Below are positions 1-11,731 of a stretch of 64,000 nucleotides of DNA, piece after piece. Position 1 is the stretch's first letter. Each line of letters starts with the position of its first letter. The stretch is taken from assembly GCA_023053575.1 (NCBI GenBank), contig JAKZAP010000003.1, forward strand, positions 2,766,561 to 2,830,560. Direction: 5' to 3'. The DNA comes from Branchinecta lynchi (taxonomy: Eukaryota > Arthropoda > Branchiopoda > Anostraca > Branchinectidae). The notes under the pieces are model-generated. The model was not told the origin of the DNA. It saw only the letters and a program-made list of their open reading frames with translations, and did not search any database. A program made the translations under genes and the position numbers.

Positions 1-114
1 CACTAATAGCGGCGGCACTAGCACTACTAGAGAACATAAGGTCCATACTGAGAAACAATCAGTCGTGCACCAGCACTGGCTCCGATGACTCCACACTCCG
101 AACAAAAAAAATTA
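1..114. repeat. Repeat Q, left part, cut by the window edge
   Basis: This stretch, including the words caccagc.ctggctcc and ccgaacaaaaaaaa, aligns by eye with 60775-60940. The same repeat appears to resume at about 986-1060 (gctgtactagaa.tttc), as if the block between had been inserted into it. I do not recognise its class. Confidence 0.5.
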
Positions 115-985
115 CAAGACCAAAGGATTTGTTAAATATTTTATCCAGACAGAATTAAATTATTAAAATTTAGAAAGAAATCCAAATAGCTAATCATCTG
201 AGAAAACCAAGTTCAGATATGGATTCAGCATGTGTGTTTACCCTTATAAGTCATAACTGTTTTGACGATAACTTCCTGGCTTACTTCTGTCAATTTCCCG
301 GCTTCGGCCGAATTCCGGAACTACTAGTCCGGCAAAAAAAGAAAGCTAAAAGACGAAATCGGCATATCTTCTTTCTCTATATCGAACATCTAATCAACTT
401 CAAATAAAAATGAAACCAAATTTTCCGCTTCCAGCCGGATTCCGGGCGAACTATATGCCTGGATAAAAAATTATTGTCATACACGGATTCAGAATCTCTT
501 CTTACCCCTAAATCGGTTAATTAATCAACTAAAAATAAAACTTTAACTCTTTAACAATTTTCTGGATTTGGCCGGATTCCGGGCGAACTACTTGTCCGGG
601 TAGAAAGTGTTTTCACATAAGTGTTCAGCATGTCTTCTTACCCCTAAATCAAACATCTGGGCGAACTACTTGTCCGGCGAGAAAATGGTTTTCATATAAG
701 TGTTCAGAATGTCATCTTACCCCTTAATCGACTATCTCATTAGCTGTTTAAAAATATGTTGTTTGTCCCTTGATTTAAATCCACACCCCTAAATGTAAGG
801 CTGCAGAGCCCATCTACGAAATCGACCTTTCCCTTGCCCCAAAGGATCCTCCCACCATGTTCCATCAAAATATCTCATTCCCTTCGAGAGTTATCGTGCT
901 CTCAGACTGACAGACCGACGGACGGACGGACAACTTTTGCGATGTCATAGGTATCCCTCAACTTACGTTTTGGGATCGCAAAACG
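115..985 (+). repeat. Satellite-bearing element, family A (copy A1)
   Basis: The copy consists of monomers of about 110-137 bp with the recurring words gccggattccgggcgaacta, cttgtccgg and gcatgtcttcttacccc. These are followed by an end module containing the repeated GGACGGAC linker, and it ends in the imperfect palindrome TTTTGGGATCGCAAAA at 968-983. No reading frame is shared between copies. It appears to sit inside repeat Q, which would define its ends to within a few bases and shows the family is or was mobile. Confidence 0.65.
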
Positions 986-1350
986 AAACAACCTTCCTAT
1001 TTCCTGGATTTGTGCAGCCTGGTTCTTAGCTGTACTAGAATTTTCTAAGCCATTTCCTATTCATGGAGATCATAGGTCTCGGCGCTACTCCATAGTGTTA
1101 TTTTGCTCTGGTCTGATCCGACTGTTTGTGTGAACGGGGATAAGGAATTTCCTATGAATGGCTATTTGACGTTCAAACAATGGCTCGCTATCTTAGTTTG
1201 GCAGACTTATATTTCATGTTACAATAAATAGTGCAAATACTGTGGTGATTTTTCGTATAATTCTCTATTTCTTCTACTTTCCGTCTTACACTCCGTTTCA
1301 ATTCCATGTGAACTTTCATAGTTGTTTTTATTGCACTTGAAACTTTTAGC
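986..1350. other. End of repeat Q, then unassigned sequence
   Basis: The first 75 bases resemble the right part of repeat Q. From about 1060 to 1350 I see no gene, known repeat or structure that I can support. Confidence 0.4.
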
Positions 1351-3622
1351 TTAAGTGCCATATACCGATCACTTTTCCGTCGGTCGGTAGGTCCGGTGAT
1401 CGCGAGTTAGGGTACTTCCAGATGTGCTAGTATGATAAAACTTGGCAGGCATATCCGAGACCCGACCAAACTGACTTGGATATAGTCACTTCCCCGATTC
1501 ACCATCGTGGGGGGAGTGGAGGGAGGGGGGATCCGGAAAATTTAGGTATGCATAACTTTCGAACGGATGATCAGAACTGAATGAAACTTGATATGCGGAT
1601 CCGCCAGCTCTGGGGGGGGTTGGAGGGGGTACCGGAAGTATCATGACACGCTTAGACTGGAAGGATCGGAATGAGACTTGGCGGGAAGAACAAGCACAAA
1701 TTCTTGATACACGGTTCACGAGGCACTGTGGGGGGAGGGGGGGGGGGTGGAGTCTGGTCCCGGATTTTCCAACTATCACGGGTTAAGGACTTCCAGAGGT
1801 GCTAGGATGATGAAATTTGGCAGACTTAGCAGGGACCCGACCAGATTCTGCAACTGAGCTAAATAATATTCAGCTTCCGAGACCAAAATATGTCAAACTT
1901 GCCGATGATTTCTTCTTTCGACATATCTAAACGTACTCATGGTAATATACTTAGTTGCCTTAATCCTAGGCAACTCGATCTTCTCGAAGGTTTTAGTAAT
2001 CGTTTGATCAGCGTCAGGAAATCAATGAATAGTTAATCAGTAGTGGCGGATTTGCTTTCAGGATTGAACCGTGTTCAAATAATTTGTGGATAACCTTGGC
2101 TACCGTGACGATTTTGGGGAAAACAAAGGTAACAGTGTGTTTGTAAAAATGCGACCCATCGAAAAATGATGGTGTCCCCACCATCTCGGCCCCCATGAAT
2201 CAAATACTTTAAGGACCCGACACAATGCCTTAGGAAGACTTCCCGTTCCTGAATCAGACCATTTTTTGGGGAGTTGAGGAAGGGGGAATCCGGAAATTAC
2301 TGACTTCCGCAGGTTGCGAACAAATGGTCCGATTCAAGTGAAACTTTATGGGTGATAAGAACGGATGACCTAGATATGCAAAACATGTGTCCCTGACCTA
2401 GATATGTAAAGCATGTGTCCGAACCGCATGCCGCCATGAATGGGGTAGTTGGGAGGGGGGGTAACATTTAATTCAGGCAATCGGGTCTTGTCTTCGCCAG
2501 ATCCAGTCTTCGCCAGGCTAATCATCAGAGAAAACCAAGTTCAGATTTACCTCTATAAGACATATCTATTTTGACGATACTGACCGAGACTTCCTGCTTT
2601 ACTTCTGCCAACTTTCCGGCTTCGCCCGAATTCCGAAAGAACTACTAGTCCAGCCAAAAAGAAGAAAATTCAGAAACAAATCCAGCGTATCTCCTTATCC
2701 CTATAAAAAACATCCACTCAACTTTGAATGAAAGTTAAATCCGGTTAACAACCTAATCGAACTTCTGCTTTTAACAAATTTTCCAGTTTTGGCCGGATTC
2801 CGGGCGAACTAGTTGTTCGGCAAGAAAATGGTTTTCACCATCGTGTTCAGCATGTCCTCTTACCCCTAAATCGACCATTTAATCAACTTCAAATAAAACT
2901 TTTACTTATAACCAACTTCCGGTTTTTGCCGGTTTCCGGACGAAATACTTGTCCGGCGAGAAAATGGTTTTCACTGTCGTGCTCAGCATAATCGACTATC
3001 ACATAATCGACTATCACATTAGCTCTTAAAAAAAAAATTTTTTTGTCCCTTAATTTGAACCCCCACCCCTAAATGTAGAACTACAGGGGCCATCTACGAA
3101 CTCAACCTTACTCTTGGCCCAAAGAATCGTCACACCAAGTTTCGTCGAAATATCTCATTTCCTTCGAGAGTTATCGTGCTCACAGACGGGCGGACAACTT
3201 TTGCGCTTGAGTTTTGGGATCCCAAAAACCAAACGCATGGTCCGAATGGGATGCAACTTGACCGTACCCAGTTTATGCGGCCTAGATTTGACATTTGGCG
3301 TCCGAATCCAAAGTAGGAGGAGGATGTAGCGGGAACCGGAAATTTCAAGGTATTACCTACAATTTACCTTTGTTGGAGGGAGTTGGAGGGGGCGTCCCGG
3401 AAATGTTGTGGCTCGCATGGGGGTTAATAGCGTGGAGTGATTTGAATGAAACTTAGAAAGTAGAGAGATCGTATGCCTTAGATGGGATATTATAGGGTCC
3501 GGACCGGATCCGAGCACGTTGTGGAGGAGTGCAAGAATTTCCGGAAAAATGCTCAGATTTACTTTCTCGTTTCTCACACCACCAACTGCTAACAAGTGCC
3601 AAATGGGCTCGTAGCTCTTGTT
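1351..3622 (+). repeat. Satellite-bearing element, family B (copy B1), interrupted by A2
   Basis: It opens with taagtgccatata and a tcggtcggtaggtccgg linker. Monomers follow with the phrases atgaaacttggcaggcatat and gggacccgacca, punctuated by G-runs, at 1390-1850 and again at 2190-2460. The family resumes after a family A block at 3229 and ends with the module caagtgcca..gggctcgtagctcttgtt at 3593-3622. The stretch 1850-2190 is too degraded for me to assign. Confidence 0.55.
2463..3228 (+). repeat. Satellite-bearing element, family A (copy A2), inside family B
   Basis: It starts with taacatttaattcaggcaat and the phrase ccagtcttcgcca, which also mark the far end of copy A4. It runs through monomers with gccggattccgggcgaacta and ends with the perfect palindrome TTTTGGGATCCCAAAA at 3212-3227. 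Family B flanks it on both sides. Confidence 0.6.
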
Positions 3623-3707
3623 CAGCAAACCTGTAACATAAACTCTCTTTGTACATAACGTTTCCGGAACCCCCATACCGTCACATTTTTTGCTTTGTTT
3701 ATATCAG

Positions 3708-3984
3708 AGCCTCGTTTTTGTTGCAACAGCGTTGCCGCATCGCTGCTGCAGCACTTCTTTGCTTTTGCACAATATGCGTTTTTGGATTCACATTCTTCTT
3801 GGTTGAAGCGGCAGCGCTGCAGCATCTTGCAGGGAAGCACGGACTTGGTCGGTGAGCAACTCCGCCATTCTCGAGAAGCGCTGCTGTCTTCCGCGGAAGC
3901 GCTGCAGTGCAAAAACGGATGTAGAAAGAATCAGTCCGGAATCGGCCAAGAAGTGGACCTGCAGCATGCAACAAAAATGAGGCT
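3708..3984. mobile_element. Foldback/TIR element K (copy K1)
   Basis: Terminal inverted repeats agcctcgtttttgttgca (left) and the reverse complement of tgcaacaaaaatgaggct (right) bound a 277-bp segment rich in GCAGCG-type words. Frames in both directions are by-products of the dyad. A second copy starts at about 63866 and runs off the right edge. It is a non-autonomous DNA element of unknown superfamily; I did not find a target duplication. Confidence 0.5.
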
Positions 3985-4372
3985 AAGGTCTTCAGATTAT
4001 AAGTTGACAGTACAGTGCATTAATTAATCTGTTGTCTTTTAAATGATTTGTAAATATTTCGCTGTTTACCTGAGCTATTTGGAATTTTAGGATAAATCAA
4101 CCATTCTGGGAAGTTATTGATTGATTAAATGCAAGAAAGCCGGCAGTACTCAAGAGCGCGTGTGCTAGAAGCACTGGTCAGGTTAACAATAGGCTACAGG
4201 CTCCTCTTCCTGACTTTTCTTTCCGGATTCCATACTTGCATTTTCGTCAAGATTGATAAGGGAGATGTAGCTAGATTAAAAATGGTCGGGATGTTGGGAC
4301 ACCTCAGATCCCGGAATCCGCAAGGTGTCATGGAGGCTACATATCTGAGAGACGCTTAAATAAGCAAGATTA

Positions 4373-4535
4373 CACTATAAAACAAAACAAAATCTTCCAG
4401 TATTTGCTACTGGGATTAATCTTGTCTTTAAAGAGATAAGATTAACCCTAAATCGGATTAAATTTATCCCATTAGAGATAAGATTAATTCCAGTAGGAAA
4501 TACTTCATCCTTATTCGGAGAAACTTTTTACAGTG
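4373..4535. mobile_element. TA-flanked MITE, family H (copy H1)
   Basis: The 163-bp element is flanked by TA on both sides, with ends CACTATAAAA and TTTTTACAGTG. Internally it is a large imperfect dyad: gctactgggattaatcttgt against gataagattaat.ccagtag. Two more copies lie at 57183-57338 and 61025-61192. The TA flank and CACTGTAAAAA ends suggest a mariner-like MITE; the superfamily is inferred. Confidence 0.65.
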
Positions 4536-4537
4536 TA

Positions 4538-5390
4538 ATGAAGTAGGAGAGAAGCGAAGAGTGATCGACAGTTATAATTTGGTGACAAAAGATATCTGAA
4601 GAGGACATCTAGGAAATTTTGAAGAATAGCAAAACTAGCTATCATCTCTATCCGCAAAATCCGGAAGGGTTGGCAATCGACTGTGCAAAAGCCCTAGATA
4701 ATTGCGAATCTAGAAGGTGAACCCTGGCTTTGCGTTGGGTCGTTTACAAGTTGTGCTTCAAGTCTCATAAGGTCTTTGGCAGGACCAAGTTACTCCGTTT
4801 TCATCAGCTCAGTCCCTACAGAGACTGATATCAATGGTTGAGTTTCCCTTAGGCTAAACACGAAGATTGATCTCTCATACAAGACAAGCAAACACACTGA
4901 AACTCAAAGCAAAAAGCGGGGCAAGAAAAACTAGGAGGGACGTTTAGCAAAGTTGCAAATTCCCTGTAATTTCAGCAGCAGTTCCAAATAAATGAGAGAA
5001 GAAATCTTCCAAACTTTCGAACGTTAACATCAAGAGCGCTGCTAACTTTGTGGTTCCTCCAGAATTCCCCATTAACCTAGTCAACCGTTTCGCAACTTTT
5101 CCCATGCTTGAGCAAAAATATGAGCTACTAAAAACTTCCTAAAGGACATGTAGTATGATAGTAATTAGGTCTACTTAAACATTATTTTCATATATCCTCG
5201 TTCCCGAGATCCTATCTCTTTTCAGACCAATTCACAAGCATGCCAAGGCAAGCACAGATGTCTAGGTACGTGTCTAGCATCACCTTTCACATCCATGCTT
5301 ATACACAGATTGAGACAGGCGCGGAGTTCCAGGGTCTAGAACTCAGATGTTAAAAATTTGAGAAGTTGTTTTTTTAAGTATTGTAAATTT
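4538..5390. other. Unassigned sequence
   Basis: I see no gene, no repeat shared with the rest of the window and no clear structure here. Confidence 0.4.
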
Positions 5391-5834
5391 CTGATGAATG
5401 AATGAATGAATGAATTTATTTCCAAAAGGCCCGTCGGGCCATGGTAGGAAAATAACATAATCACAAAATAGCACTCACAAACACAATGTTTACGCCGAAA
5501 GGAGGGAAACCTTACTCCAAAAAACGCTCCCGATGCTCCATAGACTGCTTGAGGAACCTCCCAAGTCGACGAAGGTCCCCAAAATTTTTCTTCCCCATGA
5601 CCTTAACCATATCCTCCTCCTCCAACCTACTATATACAAAAATCTCTTTACGCAGATCATTTAACTCAACGCATCTGCCCACCAGATGCAAAATATCCTC
5701 CCCTAGTGAACCGCACATAGGGCAGAAGTAAGGACCAGAACATAGCTTAACTTTACCTATAAACTTTCTTCTTTCCCCCAATGGTAGAGAATCCGCCCTC
5801 AGACTCACCATCCATTTAAGTTCTTCTTCCATCC
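5391..5834 (-). mobile_element. 5'-truncated non-LTR retrotransposon 3' end, family T (copy T1)
   Basis: Read on the minus strand, it encodes the last about 106 residues of a retroelement protein with a C-x2-C-x7-H-x4-C knuckle (CPMCGSLGEDILHLVGRC), as found at the C-terminus of several non-LTR polyproteins. Its 3' end is a (TTCA)n tract, seen as tgaatgaatgaa on the plus strand at 5394-5416. A second, more decayed copy with the same tail lies at 54171-54840. Confidence 0.7.
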
Positions 5835-6196
5835 ATTTAATGTATCTTCCAAAATCTGTTCGTAATCGTAAATTGGTTTCGAATTTTAATGTTCAGGATA
5901 GTATTAATACACTTTTTCGTTCGCATTCAAATCTATTTTCCCTCCACAAACATCCTGCCCTTTCAGCCCATGAAATTCTTAGCCAGTTTTTCATTCCTGA
6001 ACCCGATTAATGTGCTTGTCACTGTGTACAAATTTTAAGTCTATTTAGTGTGTTTTTTATTTATATGAAAAGAATGTTGTCGTGTTTATTTACATTGTTT
6101 TGTTTAAGTGTTTTAATATGTATATTTTACTTTTGTGTTTTATTCATACTCCGCTGTTACGCAAAAAGCGGGTCATAAATAAATAAATAAATAATT
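5835..6196 (+). mobile_element. Non-LTR retrotransposon 3' end, family U
   Basis: The plus strand carries a short C-terminal frame (FNVQDSINTLFRSHSNLF ... FIPEPD, stop near 6009), then an AT-rich 3' UTR. It ends in aagcgggtcat followed by (AAATA/AATA)n at about 6172-6196, the usual 3' signature of a target-primed insertion. It abuts T1 tail to head. Confidence 0.55.
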
Positions 6197-6404
6197 AAGT
6201 GCCTGGCTACGCCTGAGCACGTGCTTAGCCATCTGTGCTTGGATAGGCATGCTTGTGAACGCGGCTTTACCAGAATTACGCTGATTATCACGCTGGCCAC
6301 GTTTGTTGTATTTGCGTGACGTTAGGATCCCGAGTCTTGTTCCGGAGAAGCTTATTGGTCCGAAGACCGGTTACGCAAATTTTGGCAAGTTTGTCATCAC
6401 AAGG

Positions 6405-6530
6405 AAAGAGTCTAAAACCAGCCGAAGCCTTGTGTAATTTTCTGTAAGCATAGTTCAAAGTATAACTATCTCGGAACGTCTTACCAGAAACACTGTGTAG
6501 CGCAAGGTCTTCTTTAAACATTGGGCTCAC
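6405..6530. repeat. Dispersed repeat N (copy 1)
   Basis: The words agccgaagcc.tg.gtaat.ttctgtaag and caccatg/cactgtg.agtgcaa/cgcaag are shared with 28545-28680. A 107-residue minus-strand frame crosses it, but I recognise no protein in it. Confidence 0.35.
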
Positions 6531-8879
6531 AAGCGAATGACTGGTTTTTACAATAACCAAAAGTATTAAATTAAAGTCCAATAAAAAGCGTTCAAAAAAT
6601 TGCTGCAACATGAGGAACGAGCCAAAAACGCGAAACTAAGCCAAATAAAGTACATCAGTCTACTCCTTCAAACCTAGGATACGCTCTTAGTTGGAAAAAG
6701 GGTGCGTGACGAACGGAAAGGGAACTGAAAGGGACAACTGGACGTCTGACTATTGAGGGGACTTACCAACTTCCCTTGGTCACAAGATCAAACCGATGCC
6801 TTTTGCCGACTCTAAAGCATTGTTCAAATGAGTTTTTGAAGGCGAAATAGCCTACCACGATTTGCATTAGAACACAATGTGCTGTTTATGCTACAGAGAG
6901 AGTAATGGATCTTGATCTCATTTTGTCTTACGCAGAGCCAATCAGATCGTTTGGGTCCTGCAGCAAAACCAGGAAAGATAGAAACATCGACAACATTGCC
7001 TGCATAAGCCTAAACTTGAAGAAAGGACGCGTGTCCGGCATAAACTCATATTTAGCGCACGCAGGTTACTACACCGTTTAAAAAATACTTAAAGTTTAAC
7101 TGAAAAGCAAAGTTATTTTTCTATCATTTAACTGGACAAACTGCATTATTTGGCTTGTATTAAGTTTTTTTTCCACTATTTGCTCCAGAATGACGTTCAG
7201 AATACCTACGGCCGAAAATTCTACTATGACACGGAAAATCTGAACCTCAATATGAACGCGGCTTTTCAGTGGCCAGCGTATCAGCTCATGGAAGGTAGCT
7301 AACTGCATGAACACTTATTTTTCGATTATCGTTTTCATTAAGCACGAAACACAGGTACAAGCACATACAGGTACCACAAATACCGCAAGGGAAAAAGAAG
7401 GCTTGGAAAAAGACAAAAAAAAAAAACACTTGGAGCTCAAGAGTGTAGAGTCTGAGCTTGAATCATTCGTGACATTTTCCCGACCTGCTTTCCCGTCATC
7501 ATTACCTGTCAACCATAGAGCTGACTTTTCTCTCTTGTATGTATCGTTTTATTGTGTTGCCAACAATTTGGTTTTATCGGGTTTTTTGTTTTTCCTAGCA
7601 CCCCGATTTGCGCTTATTCTTAGAAAGTGGTAAGGGTCTAACCTGTGCGGTTTTTACGGAAAGTGTGTAAAATTTGTTCAGCACAATTAGCGAGGAGTTG
7701 CTCACTGTCAACTTTAGTGTACAGCAAGTGGCCAATGCCCTGGCGGCACCGGCACCTACTGACACCAGCTGGCATCGGTTGTCAGGTGTTAGAATATTAA
7801 AATCCGATGTTGGATGTTTTTCGCTTGTCATTGAGCCTGAGTCTACAGTGTGAAAAGTAAAGTAGAGTTGTATAGCCTATGTCAGAGATGACGATCTGAA
7901 GTTATGCGGCCAAGCTTTCGTTTCATCAAACCATGTTTCTGCTTAGCTCCATTCTAGCAGGCAAGCAGACAGACCCCAGTTTTAAACTGAAGATGGACTA
8001 AAATCTATAAGTGCGAAATATGCATGGTAGCTCCCTGGCTCCAAAGCCAATATATCTTTTTTGAGTGATAAATAGAAAAATTTGAAGAAACAAAAAATTG
8101 TCAAGAGAATGTTCCACGTCTGCACGGGTCACGATGTCTACGATTGAACTGGCTGCAAAGTCGATCTAGTCCCTACTTCCGATATTGTTTTTTTTTTTTC
8201 AACGCTGAGGGATAACCACGTGAAGAAAAATAATCTTCATGGATTGGAACACACCATTTTGAAAAGCTCGATGGGTTGACAAATTCAGCATTTAAGTGAA
8301 GAAACAAAACCAAAGAAAAAACAAAAGAAACAAAACCTCTCGCAACATTTTAGTCGACGAAGCTGAACAAAGGTTTCTGCAACACTTCCCGTTCCCCAAG
8401 CAACGTAGGTCTAGTTTAGTCTTTGAATGTTCGGGATGAATCAAACGCCTTCACTCCGTGGAAGCTCTGTGCAAATTTTGGGAACTTTGGGGTGTCGCGA
8501 ACACATGAGCTCTCAAAACTCAGTCAAGTTGGTAGGGTTGTAAATGTGATTTGTTATGAATCTTATCACTCTGTGCATCACAGGCCGTGACTGCTCTCTT
8601 TAGTACCCAAGCTGAATTCTTGACATTAATGATGGTCCAATCGTTGGACTGACCTGCCTGCTGATGCCTCAAATGAGCATGCAATGGATAGGGTCGCAAA
8701 ATGTTCCCAAAAGCTGAACGAAACCGCAGTCATTTAACCGAGAATTGCAAAAAACGTCAAAATGACAATTTCAATCGACCGGAAATGTGAATCAAACACA
8801 TCCCTTCTCGGTCGTTATCAGTCAACTTTACAGTCAATCGGAATGAATCGAAAGCTCCCAGTTCACTAAGAACCGTAAA
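6531..8879. other. Unassigned sequence
   Basis: There are only short chance-like frames, AT-rich tracts and a pyrimidine run at 8188-8200. I see no exon of ACSS1 and no recognisable element in this stretch. Confidence 0.4.
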
Positions 8880-9055
8880 TAAAGCGTCACAATCAGGATT
8901 TCGGTACTGAGGGGGGGGTGGTGGTTGGAGGGGGATCGCAAATCTCGGAACAAGCTTACAGTGGAGGGACCAGGTGAAGCTTGGTGAGAAGAACAAGGAC
9001 AAGCTGTAAATAGACATGGACCGGATCAGCGCACTCTGGGGGTCTTGGGAGGCTT
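8880..9055. repeat. Family B satellite fragment
   Basis: The phrases gaagcttggtgagaagaaca and atggaccggatc, with two G-runs, match the family B monomers at 1630-1760 and 61560-61640. It directly abuts a family A end module, as B1 and A2 do. Confidence 0.5.
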
Positions 9056-9275
9056 TTAAAACATATTTTTTTTTCCCCTTAATTTCAAAAGTCTCCCCCG
9101 CCCCTGAATATAGGGTCAGAGAACCCATCTTCGAACTTGTCCTGTACTTTGACCCATAGAGCCTTCACGCCAAGTTTGATCAAAATATCTCAACCCCTTC
9201 GAGAGTTATCAAGCTAACAGACGGACAACTTTTAAGTCGTATGTCTCCCTCCACTTAAGTTTTGGGATCCCAAAA
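9056..9275 (+). repeat. Family A end module (copy A3, truncated)
   Basis: Only the terminal part is present: gttatc.agctaacagacgga, then tctccctccacttaag and the palindrome TTTTGGGATCCCAAAA at 9260-9275. The monomer array is absent. Confidence 0.6.
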
Positions 9276-9412
9276 ACGATAGACTAAGCTAGAAGGTTGT
9301 TGCTATTTATCTTGTCTTTCCTACGGTTTATCTTTCTGAAAAAAAAAACACACAAAAACTGTTATGTTCCATGAATTTTTTGCTTAGAGATGGGGCGAGA
9401 GGTCGATCACGG

Positions 9413-9657
9413 CCCGATGAAAAATTTATCTCACAATAGTAGTATGAAGTTGTACGAAAAAGTAGCATCGAGTACTAACTGATGCGACTACTTCAAGGCT
9501 ACCGTATTACTGCATTCTACTATTAGCCAGACTGGATGCTTTCTAGAGCATGACAGGATGCTACTGGATACTACTACTTAAGATTGGCCCAGTCTGAGGC
9601 ACTTTAAATGAGAGTACTCTTTACTATTACGTATCATTAGATGCAGCTTTCATCGGG
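9413..9657. mobile_element. Foldback MITE, family C (copy C1)
   Basis: It has terminal CCCGATGAAAAATTT and an interior rich in agtagtatg/tactact words. The copy is internally shortened on the right. Six copies of this about 300-bp family occur in the window, most with CCCGATGAAAAATTT-like inverted ends and longer imperfect dyads of about 70 bp. It encodes nothing. Confidence 0.65.
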
Positions 9658-9756
9658 GGAAGGACAAGGACATTCAAGGATTATGAACATCCTCGATGAC
9701 ATTATTAAAAGGGACAACCCGATGAAAAATGTATAGCCTGCGTAGTAGTATGGTAG

Positions 9757-10065
9757 CAGAGGCGTCAGAACTGGGGGGGGGGGGCTGACGCCCCCCCCCC
9801 AAAGCCGTCGGCCAGTCTGTAAGAAATACCGAATCGGCAGTACGAAAAAATCGATTTTTCGTCAAAACAGTTTTTTTTCTTTTCATGGAAAAAGTCGGTT
9901 TTTCTGAAAATTTGTCGATTTTTCGTCAAAATAGTCGGTTTTTTTCAAAAATGTCATTTTATTGTTGAAAACAGTCGTTTTTTCTGCATAAAAAGTCGGT
10001 TAATATTACCAGCCATTCGGTAAATGCCTCGTCCCCCCCAAACATTTTGGCTAGTAACGCCTTTG
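9757..10065 (+). mobile_element. hAT-type MITE, family E (copy E1)
   Basis: The 309-bp element has ends CAGAGGCGTCA and TAACGCCTTTG, G/C runs next to each end and an interior of repeated tcg(a/g)tttttc phrases. It is flanked by a perfect 8-bp duplication TATGGTAG (9749-9756 and 10066-10073) within C2. The 8-bp duplication and CAG ends place it in the hAT superfamily; it has no coding capacity. Confidence 0.88.
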
Positions 10066-10229
10066 TATGGTAGTAGTACAAAACATTGCATGTAATACTA
10101 TGTAATAGCAAAGAATACTATCATTTAATGTGCCTCAGACTGGTCCAATCTTATGTACCCAGAAGCATCCTGTCTTGCCATAGTAGCATCCAGTCTTGCT
10201 AATAGTAGCATATAGCAGTATGCAGTAAC

Positions 10230-10463
10230 CAGAGAGGCGTTAATAGCCAAAATGTTTAGGGGGGGGGGGTACGTGATTTTTAGAAAAACTGACTATTTTG
10301 ACGAAAAAACGACCAATTTTCAGAAAAAACGACTATTTTCGTAAAACAAATCAACTGTTTTGACGAAAAATTGAGGCGCTTCGCGCCGACTCGGTTGTTT
10401 TTTACCGACTGGCCGATATCATTGGGGTGCACGTCCCTCCCCCCCCCAGTCGTGACGCCCCTG
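10230..10463 (-). mobile_element. hAT-type MITE, family E (copy E2)
   Basis: It lies in the opposite orientation to E1, in the same host copy C2. Ends are CAGAGAGGCGTTA and TGACGCCCCTG, and the interior is shortened. The flanking octamers gcagtaac and gtagtaac (10222-10229, 10464-10471) differ at one base, consistent with an aged target duplication. Confidence 0.8.
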
Positions 10464-10607
10464 GTAGTAACACGGTAGGCTTGAAGTAGAAGCATGTAGT
10501 AGCTCGTTAGTACTGCATGCGACTTTTTCCGACTACTCTGATAAATTTTTCATCGAGAAGGCCTACTGAAGTCTCCGTAGCTCCTCCCCCTGTCACAACC
10601 CGCTTAC

Positions 10608-10793
10608 CTGCATTCGCTCAGGTACTGCATGGCTAGCTATCTTTGTCTTCACCAGGATTTTCAGCTCAGTCACTATCTCTTCATGACCTTGTTTAACCCC
10701 ATCTTTGAGAACAATGTAGGCGTAGACCCCTTCGCCTTTGATGTCGTGGGGGTAGCCGACAACGGCCGTCTCGGCTACCATAGTGTGCTCGTC
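10608..10793 (-). CDS. ACSS1: ACSS1 internal exon (sixth in window)
   Basis: The exon has 186 nt (62 codons), an acceptor tttttccag and a donor GTAAGC. It encodes DEHTMVAETA, VVGYPHDIKGEGVYAYIVL and IVTELKILVKTKIASHAVPE, ending RMQ. This is the start of the mobile C-terminal lid domain. The next expected segment (PKTRSGK with the adenylation lysine, then the C-terminal tail) was searched for on the minus strand left of here and not found, so it probably lies outside the window. A composite MITE cluster ends 50 bp downstream of the donor. Confidence 0.96.
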
Positions 10794-11731
10794 CTGGAAA
10801 AATGCTTATCAGTCGACCGCTGCAGTAGGAGAAAGCAAAAGCGAAGTGAACCAAAATGTAGAAAAACCTCTATTAAAGGAACATAAAACTTGACTCAAAC
10901 TTGACTCCGGGGAGCTAGCTGACATATCAAGAATGTACCCTGAGCCGATAGTGAGAGTAAGAAAAACTCTCGTTACGACCATTGCAGTTTCCGGGCAGTT
11001 TCCAAGAACGACTTTTGAGTTAGTAGAAAAAAAGCAAAAGGTTTGTGTGCCCGGAGTAGGAATCGAACGCACGAAATCTTGACTACTATAATGGCCCAAA
11101 CACGGCCAAAGGCGAACTTTTACAGTGCATAAGTGCATAATTACAGTGCATTAGGGGCAAGGGCCGGCCAGCTAGCTTTGGGAACACTAAGGAGGGGGTT
11201 CGAGATAACAAAGAAGGGGGGTCCTGTCGACAATAAGTCCCTGTATCTTTATCTAAGCCCCCCAGGTCGGTTTGATTGCCAAAAGTTGCGTAGTCAAGTT
11301 TCCTGTGCCTTTAAGTCAACTTTGTAGTGGGTCAACAATGTAAATTTTTTTATTAAAAAAAACTAGAATCTTCAATGCCAAGTGGCGAACCTGTAAGGGA
11401 CTATTACCCTCAAAACAAAACATCAACAACAACGCAAAAACTTCGACAAAAATAAAGAAAAAAAAGGAAAGAAAGGAAGGAGCTTGACTTACACGGTGTG
11501 GGACGACCAACCAAAAACAAAACAAAAGAATAGCACATTTTCAACCAGAAAAACACTTTCAACCACTTAAACGGCTGAGAATAACGCATCAGATTCAAAT
11601 ACAGCAAAACATAGAACCTTTAACATGCTACGAAAATGCAGTAAAACACTACATGACCTTGATTTTGTCGGTAAACCTTGCCATACTAAAGGCCCAACAT
11701 GTCTAATACTAAATCTACATCTACTAGTTAC
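10794..11731. other. Intron sequence with a weak tRNA-like relic
   Basis: It is mostly unassigned. At 11045-11075 the minus strand reads gcgttcgattcctactcc, which resembles a tRNA T-arm and 3' acceptor side, but the stems do not pair as a functional tRNA should. No other element is recognised. Confidence 0.3.

Larger units (their letters stand above)
9718..10557. mobile_element. Foldback MITE, family C (copy C2), split by two hAT MITEs
   Basis: It starts CCCGATGAAAAAT and ends ATTTTTCATCGAG. Removing E1 and E2, with one target copy each, leaves about 280 bp that matches C4 in order. It ends 50 bp from the ACSS1 exon at 10608-10793. Confidence 0.75.

Noticed and set aside
3695..4027. Overlapping frames of about 90-110 codons on both strands
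   Set aside because: They arise from the inverted repeat structure of element K; no homology or codon pattern supports coding.
7307..7633. 108-codon plus-strand frame
   Set aside because: Low-complexity Lys-rich start, no recognisable domain, no splice context and overlapping minus-strand frames of similar length.
1..10607. Terminal ACSS1 exon with the catalytic lysine
   Set aside because: No minus-strand stretch resembling LPKTRSGK.MRR.LRK was found; it is more likely outside the window than hidden here.
11041..11100. Possible tRNA gene on the minus strand
   Set aside because: A T-loop-like gttcgattcc is present, but the flanking stems do not pair and no acceptor, D-arm or anticodon arm can be built; at most it is a tRNA-derived relic.
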